A DNA stretch of 64,000 bases from Bradyrhizobium erythrophlei (GCA_900129675.1 FSRD01000001.1:485501-549500), one strand, 5' to 3'. Shown: positions 9,373 to 18,161, counted from the stretch's first letter. Translations and numbers: made by a program. Notes: generated by a model not told the origin, from the letters alone.

Positions 9373-11082
9373 ATGAGTAACAAGCTTCCGCCTGGAGATT
9401 CCCACGACGCTACTCCGCAATCGGGCAGCGGAATGAAACGCCGCGATCTCTTGCTGAGCGGGAGTTCTCTTGTCGCCGCTTCGGCGCTCGCCGCCGTGGG
9501 ACTAACAAGTTCTGCGCAGGCGCAGCAACCAACACCGGCACCCGCGCCAGCGGGGCAGCGGCCGAACATCGTCGTCATCATGGGCGACGACATCGGCATG
9601 TGGAATATCGGCGCTTATCACCGCGGGCTGATGGCCGGCCGGACGCCCAATCTCGACAAGCTCGCCGCCGAAGGCATGCTGTTTACCGATTATTATGCCG
9701 AGGCGAGCTGCACCGCGGGCCGCGCCAACTTCATCACCGGTGAATTGCCGATCCGCACCGGCATGACCACGGTTGGCCAGGCCGGTGCATCCATAGGCAT
9801 ACCGGCGCAGGCCGTAACCATCGCCACCGCGTTGAAAGGAATGGGCTATGCCACCGGCCAGTTCGGCAAGAACCACTTGGGCGACAAAAACGAATTTCTG
9901 CCGACGGTGCACGGCTTCGACGAGTTCTTCGGCTACCTCTATCACCTCGACGCGATGGAAGATCCCGCGCACCCTGGTTACCCGCAGGATCTGCTGAACA
10001 TCGTCGGTCCGCGCAACATGCTCCATACGTATGCGACCAACGTGGACGACCCCACGGTGGACCCGCGCTGGGGCAAGGTTGGCAAGCAGAAGATAGAGGA
10101 TGCCGGAACGCTCTATCCCAAGCGAATGGAGACCGTGGACGACGAAATCCGCGATCTCGCGCTGAAGTTCATCGAGAAGGCCAAGGCCGACAACAAGCCG
10201 TTCCTCCTGTGGCTCAATCCGACCCGGATGCACATCGTCACCCACCTCTCGCCCAAATACGAGGCCCTGCGAAACTCCAAGAACGGCTGGTCGATCCATG
10301 AAGCCGGCATGGCGCAACTCGATGACGACGTCGGCATCGTGATGAACAAGCTGAAGGAGATGGGCGTTGACGACAACACCATCGTGGTCTTCACCACCGA
10401 CAACGGCACCGAGGTCTTTACCTGGCCTGATGGCGGACAGACACCTTTTGCGCAGAGCAAAGGCACCGTCATGGAAGGTGGCTTCCGCGTACCCTGCATG
10501 ATCCGTTGGCCGGGCAAGGTGCCGGCCGGCAAGGTCGAGAACGGTATCATTTCCGGTCTGGACTGGTTTCCCACTTTCCTGGCGGCGGCCGGCAACCCGA
10601 ACATTGCAGAGGAGCTGAAGAAGGGCAAACAGATCGGTGACACGACCTATAAGTGCTATCTGGACGGCTATAACCAGATGGACATGATTACCGGCAAGGG
10701 GCCGTCGAACCGGCACGAAATCTTTTACTTCGGAGAGAGCGAACTCGGCGCCGTGCGCATCGACGACTTCAAGTATCGTTTCATCGACCAGCCTGGAGGC
10801 TGGCTGGGTGAAAAAACCAAGCCGGACGTGCCCTATTTGATCAATCTTCGCCTCGATCCTTTCGAGCGCACCGGCTGGCCCAATGGCGGGACCAAAGAAG
10901 GCGCCCAGCAATATTTCGACTGGTTCAAATTCGAATTCTGGCGCTTCGTGTTTGTTCAGCAGCAGGTGGAAAAGCTGGCGATGACGGCGATCGAGTTTCC
11001 GCCGATGCAAAAGGGCGCAAGCTTCAACCTCGATTCCGTGAAGGCAAAAATCGAAGCAGCGAGGGCGGCAATCGCCAAGTAG
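9373..11082 (+). CDS. Exported arylsulfatase 2 with Tat-type signal
   Basis: A 569-residue paralogue of the preceding sulfatase. The start at 9373 has a GAGGAG ribosome-binding site; the ATG nine codons upstream does not. The N-terminus has KRRDLLLSG followed by a hydrophobic run and AQAQ, a twin-arginine signal, so the folded and matured enzyme is probably exported by Tat. The motif is CTAGR at about 113-117, close to the accepted C-x-A-x-R variant. NIVVIMGDDIG, GKNHLGD, MHIVTH and FTTDNGTE supply the remaining active-site residues. The natural substrate (aryl or alkyl sulfate ester) cannot be read from sequence. Confidence 0.93.
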   Translation: MSNKLPPGDSHDATPQSGSGMKRRDLLLSGSSLVAASALAAVGLTSSAQAQQPTPAPAPAGQRPNIVVIMGDDIGMWNIGAYHRGLMAGRTPNLDKLAAEGMLFTDYYAEASCTAGRANFITGELPIRTGMTTVGQAGASIGIPAQAVTIATALKGMGYATGQFGKNHLGDKNEFLPTVHGFDEFFGYLYHLDAMEDPAHPGYPQDLLNIVGPRNMLHTYATNVDDPTVDPRWGKVGKQKIEDAGTLYPKRMETVDDEIRDLALKFIEKAKADNKPFLLWLNPTRMHIVTHLSPKYEALRNSKNGWSIHEAGMAQLDDDVGIVMNKLKEMGVDDNTIVVFTTDNGTEVFTWPDGGQTPFAQSKGTVMEGGFRVPCMIRWPGKVPAGKVENGIISGLDWFPTFLAAAGNPNIAEELKKGKQIGDTTYKCYLDGYNQMDMITGKGPSNRHEIFYFGESELGAVRIDDFKYRFIDQPGGWLGEKTKPDVPYLINLRLDPFERTGWPNGGTKEGAQQYFDWFKFEFWRFVFVQQQVEKLAMTAIEFPPMQKGASFNLDSVKAKIEAARAAIAK

Positions 11083-11101
11083 GTCCAAGTCTTGAATTTA
11101 T

Positions 11102-11130
11102 GGCGGGTGCCGAACCCTTGGGCGCCCGCC
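11102..11130 (+). terminator. Hairpin after sulfatase 2
   Basis: Arms GGCGGGTGCC and GGCGCCCGCC pair over ten bases with one G-T, separated by a nine-base loop, starting 20 bases after the sulfatase stop. It resembles the hairpin after the first sulfatase and also lacks a T-tract. Confidence 0.5.
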
Positions 11131-11243
11131 CGCCGAAAGTGCCTGGTCGGCAGCGCCTTCTATCCGCTTCTTGTTCATCGGCCCGCAGCTTCGCTCCACG
11201 CTTCCTCCCCACAATCGGTCGCCCTTATGCAGTTGCGCTTCGC

Positions 11244-11273
11244 TTCGCTCGTTGTGATTTCGCTCGTTGTGAT
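11244..11273. repeat. Exact 15-bp tandem duplication
   Basis: The unit TTCGCTCGTTGTGAT occurs twice back to back in non-coding DNA. Only two units are present. Confidence 0.8.
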
Positions 11274-11330
11274 CAACTCACGATGGGACTTGCACCCATA
11301 AGAGTGCGCCCATGCAGGGCGCACCAGAAA

Positions 11331-11357
11331 AAAACCCCCGGCATATTGCCGGGGGTT
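11331..11357 (-). terminator. Terminator of porin copy 1
   Basis: On the minus strand, CCCCCGGCA / TGCCGGGGG arms with a three-base loop are followed by a run of T. The same hairpin type ends every porin copy in the window. Confidence 0.8.
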
Positions 11358-11385
11358 CTCGTCGAGACGAGTTAGAGCGTCAGGA

Positions 11386-12965
11386 TCAGAAGTTGCGCTG
11401 AACGCGAACGTTCAAGCTGACGGTGTCCTGGTCCTTGAACTCGTACAGGGTGGCCGGCTTCGGAGCCGACGGAGTCAGAACGGCCGCACCGGTGAACTTC
11501 TGGTCGAGATGGAACCACATGACTTCAGCCGAGAACGTCAGGTTCTTGACGGGAGTCCAACGGGTGACCACGCCGAGCTGCGAGACGTTGAAGTCGGGGT
11601 TGCAGCTGAAGTCGGCGCTGACGACCTTGCCCAAGGTGTAGACCGCGCACGTCTCGAGCTTGGCAGTGCCGTCATAACGAACCGACGAATAGCTGCCGAA
11701 CAAGCTGGACGACCAGTACGGATCCCAGTTGTGGTTGAACGCACCACGGACACCCCAGGCAGTTGTCAGATGGAGCGATCCGTCACCGCCGAAGAGCGTC
11801 GGCAGGTACACGGCATCCGTCGTCGCACCGAAGCCGATGCTCTGATAAGCACCGGGACGGTTCGTGCTGCCGAACATCGCAAAGCTCGGCGAGGTGGCGC
11901 TGGTGGAGATCACCTGCTTGGTGTCACCCTTAGCGTAGGTCGCGTCGATCTTGAAGTCGTCGCCGGCACCGGTCGGGATGTTCTTGATCTGCAACGCAGC
12001 CATCACCGCACCGCCCCACTTGGTCTCGGGGTGGCCGGAGATTTCCGACAATGCGTTCGGAGATGCGCCTGGAACGGCAACGGCGCCGGCCGGAGCCGCA
12101 ATCGTGTTCAGGATGTTGTAGGAGCCGTCGACTTCATGCGCTGCCGCCGAAATCTGGAACAGACCCCAGGCCTGATCGATGCGGATGTTGCCGACGACGT
12201 CGGGAGAATGCACGCCAGCGTAGGCGTTTGCACCGTTAAACGTGGCATTGAGGCCGGTCGAGAGGTTGTTCACAACGGTGCGGTTGAACACGACCGGATC
12301 ATCGAGACCGATGGTGCCCGACACGCCGTTGCCGAACTGCGCGGTGTACTGGATGTTGTTCACGCCGGTGACGGTGTCATGACCGCCGAGCAGGAACGAG
12401 GTGTTGTTGCCCGGATAACCATTCCACGGCGTTGCGAAGGCCGAAGACGACTTACCGAAGGTGAAGCCGGCGAACTGGATGAACACGTACTCGACCGCGA
12501 CATAGCCTTCGCCGGGCTGGTACAGCAGAGCAGTGCTGGTGCCGGCGCTCCCCGAGCCCGTGAACACGGCCGGGTTGGTCGTGTTGTTGCCCTGGGTACC
12601 GAACTGGAAGTCGGCCTGACCGAAGGTGCGCACGACGCCGTATTCCGTTGCGGTGCGGGTATCGACCGTCAGCGCCATACGGGAGCGGGCGGCGAAGTAA
12701 TCGCGGTAGCGATTGCCCTGGCCAAGATCGCCCGACCATGCCGGCTGATCGTAGATGCTGCCGTTGAACGTGGTGTCAACAGATAACCACCCAGCTTGAT
12801 GCAGGTGTCGGTGCCCGGAATGTAGAAGAAACCAGCACCGTACAGGGAGCAGATCCTCACGTACTCGACCGCTTTGGCCTTTACGGGAAGATCGGCAGCC
12901 TGAGCTCCGCTCATGGCGAGGAGACCCGCCGCTGAGCCGAGAATAACGCTCTTAACCATCTTCAT
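11386..12965 (-). pseudogene. Porin copy 1, interrupted by a 4-base deletion near its 5' end
   Basis: The gene matches the two intact 527-residue porins of this window nearly residue for residue, including the signal peptide [20 protein letters not shown] and the C-terminal VSLNVRVQRNF barrel end. After CIKLGGYL the frame breaks: the sequence reads GTCAAC-AGATAACC at 12775-12788 where the intact copies read GTCAAC-GCGC-AGATAACC (copy 2) or GTCAAT-GCGC-AGATAACC (copy 3). Loss of four bases in a short CG run shifts the frame about 60 codons in. The rest of the gene (11386-12780) stays open in the correct frame. Ribosome-binding site GGAGG is intact. Either a recent pseudogene or a sequence error. 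Confidence 0.85.
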
Positions 12966-13093
12966 GTTAAACCTCCAAGTTGCTCTGTAGGGAAGGTTCC
13001 GGATCCGCTGGGTGAAACACCCTAGGTTGGTTCCCTTGTCCCTTAAAACCCGCTTAGTCGCTTCGCGCCTTCGGACACTCCCGCATGAACGCG

Positions 13094-13111
13094 AGGGACT
13101 TAAGCGATCCC
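13094..13111 (-). promoter_or_regulatory. Conserved porin leader hairpin, copy 1 version
   Basis: Plus-strand sequence GGGACTTAAGCGATCCC lies about 130 bases before the porin 1 start. It shares the core GACTTAAGCGA with copy 2 and pairs GGGA with TCCC, where the other two copies pair GGTGG with CCACC. Position and conservation suggest a regulatory hairpin in the untranslated leader or promoter. Confidence 0.45.
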
Positions 13112-13199
13112 GGAAAGCGGAGCGTGGAAGCCCGTTAAATCAATAAGTTATTGATTGCCAACGCTGTTTGGATGCCTTTACTAACAAGGTGTCGTACAA

Positions 13200-14819
13200 A
13201 TGCTGTTGCCAATGACCAAGCTGAACCAATCCCCTACTGGGGCCTACGTTGCCCGCAAGGTGATCCCAAAGGACATCCGACCCGAGTACGCAGAGCGGTA
13301 TGGCATGGCTTGGGAAGAGAAGTTCCGTGCCGAGCCGTCAATGTCTCGACAAGAGGCCAAAGCACGCTTCGGTGAGTGGCTGGCCGACATTGAGGCTCGC
13401 ATCGAGCAGCTCAGGGCGGCGAAGAAAGCTGGCCCTCAGCCCCTCACCCGCCAAAACGCCTACGCCTTGGCTGGCCGGTGGTATCGTTGGTTCATCGCTC
13501 GTCACGAAAAGGATGTCGGCACTCCCGCGCGCTGGAAGGACCTTGCGGACACTTTGGTTTGGGACGTGATTCGTCCGCATGCCCCCGAGGAATACGAGCG
13601 CGCCCCTAACCGCGACCGACAGTGGGACTGGAGACTACATCCCGAGGTGCGCAAAACAATTCGGCCCGCCGTAGCCCAAGAATCCATGACGGCGCTCTTT
13701 CTGACTGAGGAAGGGATCAGGCTTACGCCCGATTCTACCAACCTCTTTGTCGACGCTGTGGGCGACACCTTGTTAGCCGCGTTCAAACGGCTGGAGGCGA
13801 TAGCGCGCGGACACTATGCGCCTGACGAGGAACTCGCGTCGTTCCCTGAGTATCAAGGAGACCCCACAGCAGCTCCTCGTCTGAGGGTTTGGGACCTCTT
13901 CGAACAGTATGTGAAAGTGGCGCAACCCGCGACGAGCACGGTCGATAGATGGTCCGCAGTCTTTAGAGCAGCCGACGCGCATTTTCCAAATGCGTGTGAC
14001 ATCGATTTCGGTGCCGCCAGAGACTGGATGAACGGACTAGTCAACGAGCAGCGATCAGCAAAAACGGTTGCTACCGTCTGGAGGACGGCACTCAAGACTG
14101 TATTCGCATGGGGAAAGCGTGAGCGCCTCATCGAGAGCAATCCGTTTCCTGAAGTCCGCATTTCCGTGCCTCGCAAGGTCACGGAGCGCGAAACCAAGGC
14201 GTTCAGCCACCAGGAAGCCAGAACCATCCTTACCGCATCGCTCACTTGCGATGACACCAAATCGTATTTCGAACGGGCGCGCAGGTGGGTACCTTGGATT
14301 TGTGCCTATAGCGGTGCTCGTGCGGGAGAAATCACTCAGCTGAGAGGAATCGACGTCCAAAAACGCGGCGACGACTATTTCGCACGACTGACACCATCGG
14401 CGGGGAAGATGAAAACGGGCAAGGCGCGAACCATCCCTCTGCACGAGCATCTCGTCGCAAAAGGTTTTCTTTCATTTGTTACCCGAGCCAACGGGGGGCC
14501 GCTATTCTACAATGGTGAAAAGACCTCTGCTGCTCTCTCGGCGGGCAAGAAACGGCCTCGGCAGTCTCCAGCCGAGCAGATGCGTAGTCGATTGGGTTCT
14601 TGGGTCCGTGCCCTTGGCATCAGCGATCCCGAGTTAAGTCCAAATCACGCTTGGCGGCATACGTTCAAAGCGCAAGCGGCACGGGTCGGAATTGATGAGC
14701 GCTACAGCGACGCGATTACTGGGCACACGCCACCGACGACCGGCAGAATTTATACTAACCCGTTACCTGAGGATTTAGCTGAGGCTTTGAAGAAGTTCCC
14801 GCGTTACGAGTTGGATTGA
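13200..14819 (+). CDS. Tyrosine recombinase / phage-type integrase
   Basis: A 539-residue site-specific recombinase. An N-terminal arm-binding and core-binding part (about 1-330) precedes the catalytic domain. The full catalytic set is visible: Arg374 in SGARAGE, a lysine in MKTGKARTIP near 408, His483 and Arg486 in HAWRHTFK, His509 in ITGHT and Tyr518 in RIYTN. It would integrate or excise a mobile element. An AAGGTG ribosome-binding site precedes the ATG. It heads a run of genes lying between two porin copies. I found no duplicated tRNA end that would mark its attachment site. Confidence 0.93.
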   Translation: MLLPMTKLNQSPTGAYVARKVIPKDIRPEYAERYGMAWEEKFRAEPSMSRQEAKARFGEWLADIEARIEQLRAAKKAGPQPLTRQNAYALAGRWYRWFIARHEKDVGTPARWKDLADTLVWDVIRPHAPEEYERAPNRDRQWDWRLHPEVRKTIRPAVAQESMTALFLTEEGIRLTPDSTNLFVDAVGDTLLAAFKRLEAIARGHYAPDEELASFPEYQGDPTAAPRLRVWDLFEQYVKVAQPATSTVDRWSAVFRAADAHFPNACDIDFGAARDWMNGLVNEQRSAKTVATVWRTALKTVFAWGKRERLIESNPFPEVRISVPRKVTERETKAFSHQEARTILTASLTCDDTKSYFERARRWVPWICAYSGARAGEITQLRGIDVQKRGDDYFARLTPSAGKMKTGKARTIPLHEHLVAKGFLSFVTRANGGPLFYNGEKTSAALSAGKKRPRQSPAEQMRSRLGSWVRALGISDPELSPNHAWRHTFKAQAARVGIDERYSDAITGHTPPTTGRIYTNPLPEDLAEALKKFPRYELD

Positions 14820-15014
14820 CCCTTTTTCGTGGAAGCACCTTGGTGTATCCGACGCGCCGGCTATGGTGGATACCCGTGGCCCCAATACCACCTCACACAT
14901 CAGCTGGGTTGGTACCAACGCTCTCCTCGCGACAGCTTGATGCTGTCAAGCGCAATGGTCCACACAGGCGAGCAAACGTACTTCGACAACACGAAGCGAC
15001 AGGAAGCCAGCAAG

Positions 15015-15317
15015 ATGACAGACAAAGAGCTTGAGGCATCCGAGCGCATCGTGTCGCCGCCGAGTATCACACCTGAGGAAGCCAAGGTGCTCAACAAGGC
15101 TCCTTTGGCAACCTTGCGGGCTACGCCAGCGACACCGCAGGCCTTCATGCTGGTGAGCGAGTTTGCAGAGCGCTTTCCGAGGTCGAAATCCGCGAAAGGC
15201 AAGTCATACGCGCGGAAGAAGACCCAAGTGGACCATGCGAACGCTGTGGCCGCATTCATCGCCGATCTGCTGGAGGCAGTTGAAAGGACAGTGAGGGCTG
15301 GCTCCGATGTTCACTGA
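15015..15317 (+). CDS. Hypothetical island protein (100 aa)
   Basis: The ATG at 15015 has an AGGAAG ribosome-binding site; the frame is open further upstream to 14829 but that part looks non-coding. The protein is basic in its C-terminal half (FAERFPRSKSAKGKSYARKKTQVDHANAVAAF) with a predicted helix, which would suit a nucleic-acid-binding or accessory role. No family is recognised. It lies directly before the polymerase-like gene, whose open frame begins at 15284 and so overlaps its end, which suggests that the two are translated together. Confidence 0.5.
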   Translation: MTDKELEASERIVSPPSITPEEAKVLNKAPLATLRATPATPQAFMLVSEFAERFPRSKSAKGKSYARKKTQVDHANAVAAFIADLLEAVERTVRAGSDVH

Positions 15318-15355
15318 AAAAGGATTCATATACCGGACAATACATCTCGTGGCAC

Positions 15356-16414
15356 ATGTTCAACAGCGTGCGCCAAGCGTTTACTGAGGCGGGCTTAGTT
15401 GAACACCAGCCGGGTTATCCGGGAGCGTACGGGTTCGGCAACCCCGGCCCCTCGCATGGGAAACTGTCGCGCTTCCGGGCAACACTGTCCCTCCTCTCTG
15501 CGTGCGAAGCCCACGGCGTCACGCCAGCCACGGTGCGGCAGCACTTCCGGTTCGAGGACGAGATGCCAGCAGAGTTGGTGCAGCTCACATCACCGGCGCA
15601 AAAGACACCGAACACAGAGAAGGTGCAGCGGCTTCGAGCGCAGGTGGCCGAACTCAACTCTTTCTTCGCTCAGCACACGCTGACGCACCCGCTCGTGAAA
15701 CATCTGGGTTGGGTTAGGAAGTTCCACCGAGCGACCAATCTGCAGGACTACAGATGGAATAAGGGAGGACGCCTGTACTCCTACCCGCAGAACACCGCGT
15801 GCTATCAGCACCTCAGCGAGGAGAAGCGCCTTGAGATGCGGATTGACGGTGAAGACGTGGTCGAGATTGACATCTCATCGTCGTATCTCAGCATCTTCTA
15901 CGCTTGGTGCGATCAGCAACTCGACACCGACACAGACGCCTATAGAGACATCCTTGGCCCCACCGAGCTTGATCGACAGGTGGCAAAGTTCTGGATCAAT
16001 GCGTCATTTGGCAATGGTCAACTGCTGACCCGGTGGACCAAAGAGTTCAAACAGGACTTCCAAGAGCGCTTGGCGAAGAAAGGCATGTCGCCGGAAGCAT
16101 TCGATGCCAAGGCGTACTCGATGTCGGTGATCAAGGAGCGAGTTCTGCAACTTCACCCGATCCTTCAACGGTTGGGTGGGGAGATCAGAGGCCGTGTCAG
16201 GGATTGGAGCGACCTCATGTTCGTGGAAAGCGAGATTGTAATCGGGACCATGCAAGAGTTGATGAGGAGAGGCATCCCCAGCATGCCGGTCCATGACAGC
16301 CTGATCGTCCCCGTGAGCAGGGAGGCAGCGGCCGTCAAAATCCTCAAACAGCAGTTCCAAGCCCATACCGGGGTTGTGCCCAAACTCGACATCACCAAGC
16401 CTGAGCCATTCTGA
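15356..16414 (+). CDS. Divergent family-A-polymerase-like protein (compact palm domain)
   Basis: Not a recognised named family, but it shows the ordered signature of DNA polymerase I / T7 RNA polymerase-type palms. GRLYS is at 138-142, as in Pol I GRLSS before motif A. Motif A is EIDISSSYLSIFYA with Asp172; tyrosine stands where Pol I has its steric-gate glutamate. Motif B is RQVAKFWINASFG with Arg207, Lys211 and Phe218-Gly219. Motif C is PVHDSLIV with His313-Asp314. The N-terminal 70 residues contain GYPG and a C-x-x-HG block also found in a truncated relative at 20747-21034. At 352 residues there is no room for exonuclease domains. The ATG lacks a good ribosome-binding site and the frame is open back to 15284, so the N-terminus is uncertain. 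Polymerase activity is inferred, not shown. Confidence 0.6.
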   Translation: MFNSVRQAFTEAGLVEHQPGYPGAYGFGNPGPSHGKLSRFRATLSLLSACEAHGVTPATVRQHFRFEDEMPAELVQLTSPAQKTPNTEKVQRLRAQVAELNSFFAQHTLTHPLVKHLGWVRKFHRATNLQDYRWNKGGRLYSYPQNTACYQHLSEEKRLEMRIDGEDVVEIDISSSYLSIFYAWCDQQLDTDTDAYRDILGPTELDRQVAKFWINASFGNGQLLTRWTKEFKQDFQERLAKKGMSPEAFDAKAYSMSVIKERVLQLHPILQRLGGEIRGRVRDWSDLMFVESEIVIGTMQELMRRGIPSMPVHDSLIVPVSREAAAVKILKQQFQAHTGVVPKLDITKPEPF

Positions 16415-17010
16415 GAAGCTACGGGAACTATGGATACCTAATACTACCTAAGTAACTGATATATATGGTTTATCTACGTGACAACTCCACCTGTGTCATC
16501 CCAGCGCACATACCTACCATATCAGAGAACAAATGTTTGAGGTCGATTGGACCCGGCAAGGTTCCGTTGTGTGATGTTAATCACATTGTTGCTAACCGAT
16601 TCCCAGAGGCGTCAGTGGCGGCCTCATGCCAGCTACGGCGGTGGCTCAGTGACTCAGCGGAGTCCATGGGTACGTTTTGGGGGATGAAGGCTACCGTCCT
16701 AGCTCTTGGCGGAATGGCGTCCCTATGGATTCCCTGAGGCTCCGTAGAGGCGGCAAGGCGGTGCTGTAGTATGGCCCTGCCGTGTGACGCTTCCCAGAGG
16801 AGGCAGCACAGAGGCTCAATAGAACCAATGGCGACCAAAGGCTCGTTCGGGGCTCCAAAGAGCACACTGCAGCCGTAAGTCTGGCGGCGGCCGCCCCTTT
16901 AAACCGAGCAGTTTGAAGCCGAGGCCTGGGGCTGAACCAGATTAGGATCCAGTAGCGTCGGAGAGGCTCATTTTCGAAGAGGCCCCACGGTTTGACCGAT
17001 GTTCCTTCTC
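16415..17010. other. Non-coding, locally AT-rich island DNA
   Basis: About 600 bases between the polymerase-like gene and the leftward recombinase. The first part (around 16436-16470) is AT-rich and could hold a promoter or origin-like site. Open frames here have poor composition and no ribosome-binding sites. No repeat array is seen. Confidence 0.4.
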
Positions 17011-17682
17011 TCAAGCCCGTTCCAAGATGTTGCTGACGGACTTGGCGTGCCATTGGCCACCGCGTGCCGTTGCGACACCACGGGCGTTCAGTGCCTCAGC
17101 AATCTGCCGCAGTGTGGTAGCGCCAGCCCTCTGTGCCTCTCGGATGATGGGCAGGACGTTTGCCGCATACCGATCAGCTTCAGCCTTGACCACCGCTACT
17201 GCGTTCTTGCGGGCCACGTGGAGCCTTGGGTTGCCAAGGGTGGCACCACGCGCCTTTGCGGCAGCAAGAGCCTGCTTCGTCCGGGTCGAGATGAAACCCA
17301 ACTCCTTCTGAGCGATGGCGGCGAAGAGGTGCAGGACGAACGGGTCTACATCCGAACCCAACTCGGCGACCAGGAAGGGCACCTTGTGAGCCATCAGGCC
17401 GCTGATAAAATGTACATCACGGCTGAGACGGTCGAGCTTAGCAACGGCCACGTTGCACTTGTGCTTCCGAGCGGCGGCAAGTGCTGCCTTGAGCTGAGGA
17501 CGCCGGTCCAAGGCGTCGGACCCTTTGCCCGTCTCCACCTCCACGAACTCTCGGGTGACGTCAAAACCTTCCGCCTGTGCAAACATGGCGAGGACTTGCC
17601 GCTGTGCCTCAATGCCGAGGCCTGAGCGCCCCTGCCGGGACGTAGAGACGCGGATGTAGGTAATGAGGGGTTTTTGGGTCAT
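17011..17682 (-). CDS. Serine recombinase (resolvase/invertase family)
   Basis: A 223-residue resolvase-type recombinase. The catalytic serine is Ser13 in [20 protein letters not shown], the second catalytic block is [13 protein letters not shown], and the C-terminus has a HTH-like end ([27 protein letters not shown]) for site binding. I chose the ATG at 17682 because the family starts here; the frame upstream is open but not protein-like. A GGAG ribosome-binding site is present. A conserved inverted repeat lies about 65 bases upstream and recurs upstream of the truncated recombinase at 24.6 kb. It may resolve or invert the element that carries it. Confidence 0.9.
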   Translation of the reverse strand: MTQKPLITYIRVSTSRQGRSGLGIEAQRQVLAMFAQAEGFDVTREFVEVETGKGSDALDRRPQLKAALAAARKHKCNVAVAKLDRLSRDVHFISGLMAHKVPFLVAELGSDVDPFVLHLFAAIAQKELGFISTRTKQALAAAKARGATLGNPRLHVARKNAVAVVKAEADRYAANVLPIIREAQRAGATTLRQIAEALNARGVATARGGQWHAKSVSNILERA

Positions 17683-17745
17683 GCGGGCCGTCTCCACTTC
17701 TGTGTAAGACGTTATCGCACGATTAGGATTTACACCACGAGCTTT

Positions 17746-17769
17746 TTGGAATCCCAGCGATTCGTTTTT
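17746..17769 (-). promoter_or_regulatory. Inverted repeat upstream of the serine recombinase (candidate res site or operator)
   Basis: Plus strand reads TTTGGAATC-CC-AGCGATTCG followed by a T-run. GAATC and GATTC form an inverted repeat around a five-base centre. The same block is found upstream of the recombinase remnant (24755-24779). Confidence 0.45.
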
Positions 17770-17800
17770 GCCGTAGCTCAGGTCACGAAGCAGGCGAAGC

Positions 17801-18040
17801 TCAATCGCGGCCGAGAACCATGGCCCGCATGTCCGTAATGATGCGCCTCGCTTCGACAGTGTGCTCGGCTGCGGCAGATGCAAAACTATCAGCCACGTCT
17901 GCGGAATGATTGAAGCCCTCGGTGATTGCCAGACGGAAAGCGGGATGTCGCCGCGCCAACTCAGACAGAACTTTTCCGACAACGATTCTGAATGCTAAAT
18001 TATCCGCGCGTAGAGCGATAATCTCTTTCTCGTAGTCCAT
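17801..18040 (-). CDS. Small hypothetical island protein (79 aa)
   Basis: An excellent ribosome-binding site (GGGGAGGG) precedes the ATG, which supports a real gene. The protein is mostly helical and begins [25 protein letters not shown], with a second helix rich in Ala and His. No family is recognised. It is transcribed toward the recombinase gene on the same strand with about 120 bases between them, which includes the inverted repeat. Confidence 0.6.
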   Translation of the reverse strand: MDYEKEIIALRADNLAFRIVVGKVLSELARRHPAFRLAITEGFNHSADVADSFASAAAEHTVEARRIITDMRAMVLGRD

Positions 18041-18161
18041 TGCACCCTCCCCAACACTGAAATGTTTGCTCGCTGTTCGCGTTTGCTTAGCTCGGCCGTC
18101 GTCGATGCATTAGTCGCTCGCGTAGCTCCTTCGCCTTGCATACTAGGCAAAAATCAACCCG

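Larger units (their letters stand above)
11083..11385. other. Convergent intergenic region between sulfatase and porin genes
   Basis: It holds a hairpin after the sulfatase, an exact 15-base tandem duplication, and the terminator of the leftward porin. No gene is seen. Confidence 0.6.

Noticed and set aside
9502..11088. Open frame of 528 codons opposite sulfatase 2
   Set aside because: Same antisense artefact; no start signal or family.
11244..11273. Start of a CRISPR or VNTR array
   Set aside because: Only two 15-base units without spacers; a simple tandem duplication.
11509..12786. Open frame of 425 codons opposite porin 1 (and similar ones opposite porins 2 and 3)
   Set aside because: Recurs only because the porin copies are near-identical; the composition is that of an antisense frame.
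15309..15330. Classical -1 ribosomal slippery heptamer before the polymerase-like gene
   Set aside because: Only five A are followed by GG, which does not match X-XXY-YYZ; the start problem is reported without claiming a frameshift site.
16465..16737. 90-codon frame downstream of the polymerase-like gene
   Set aside because: No ribosome-binding site, unusual composition and no similarity seen; kept as non-coding.
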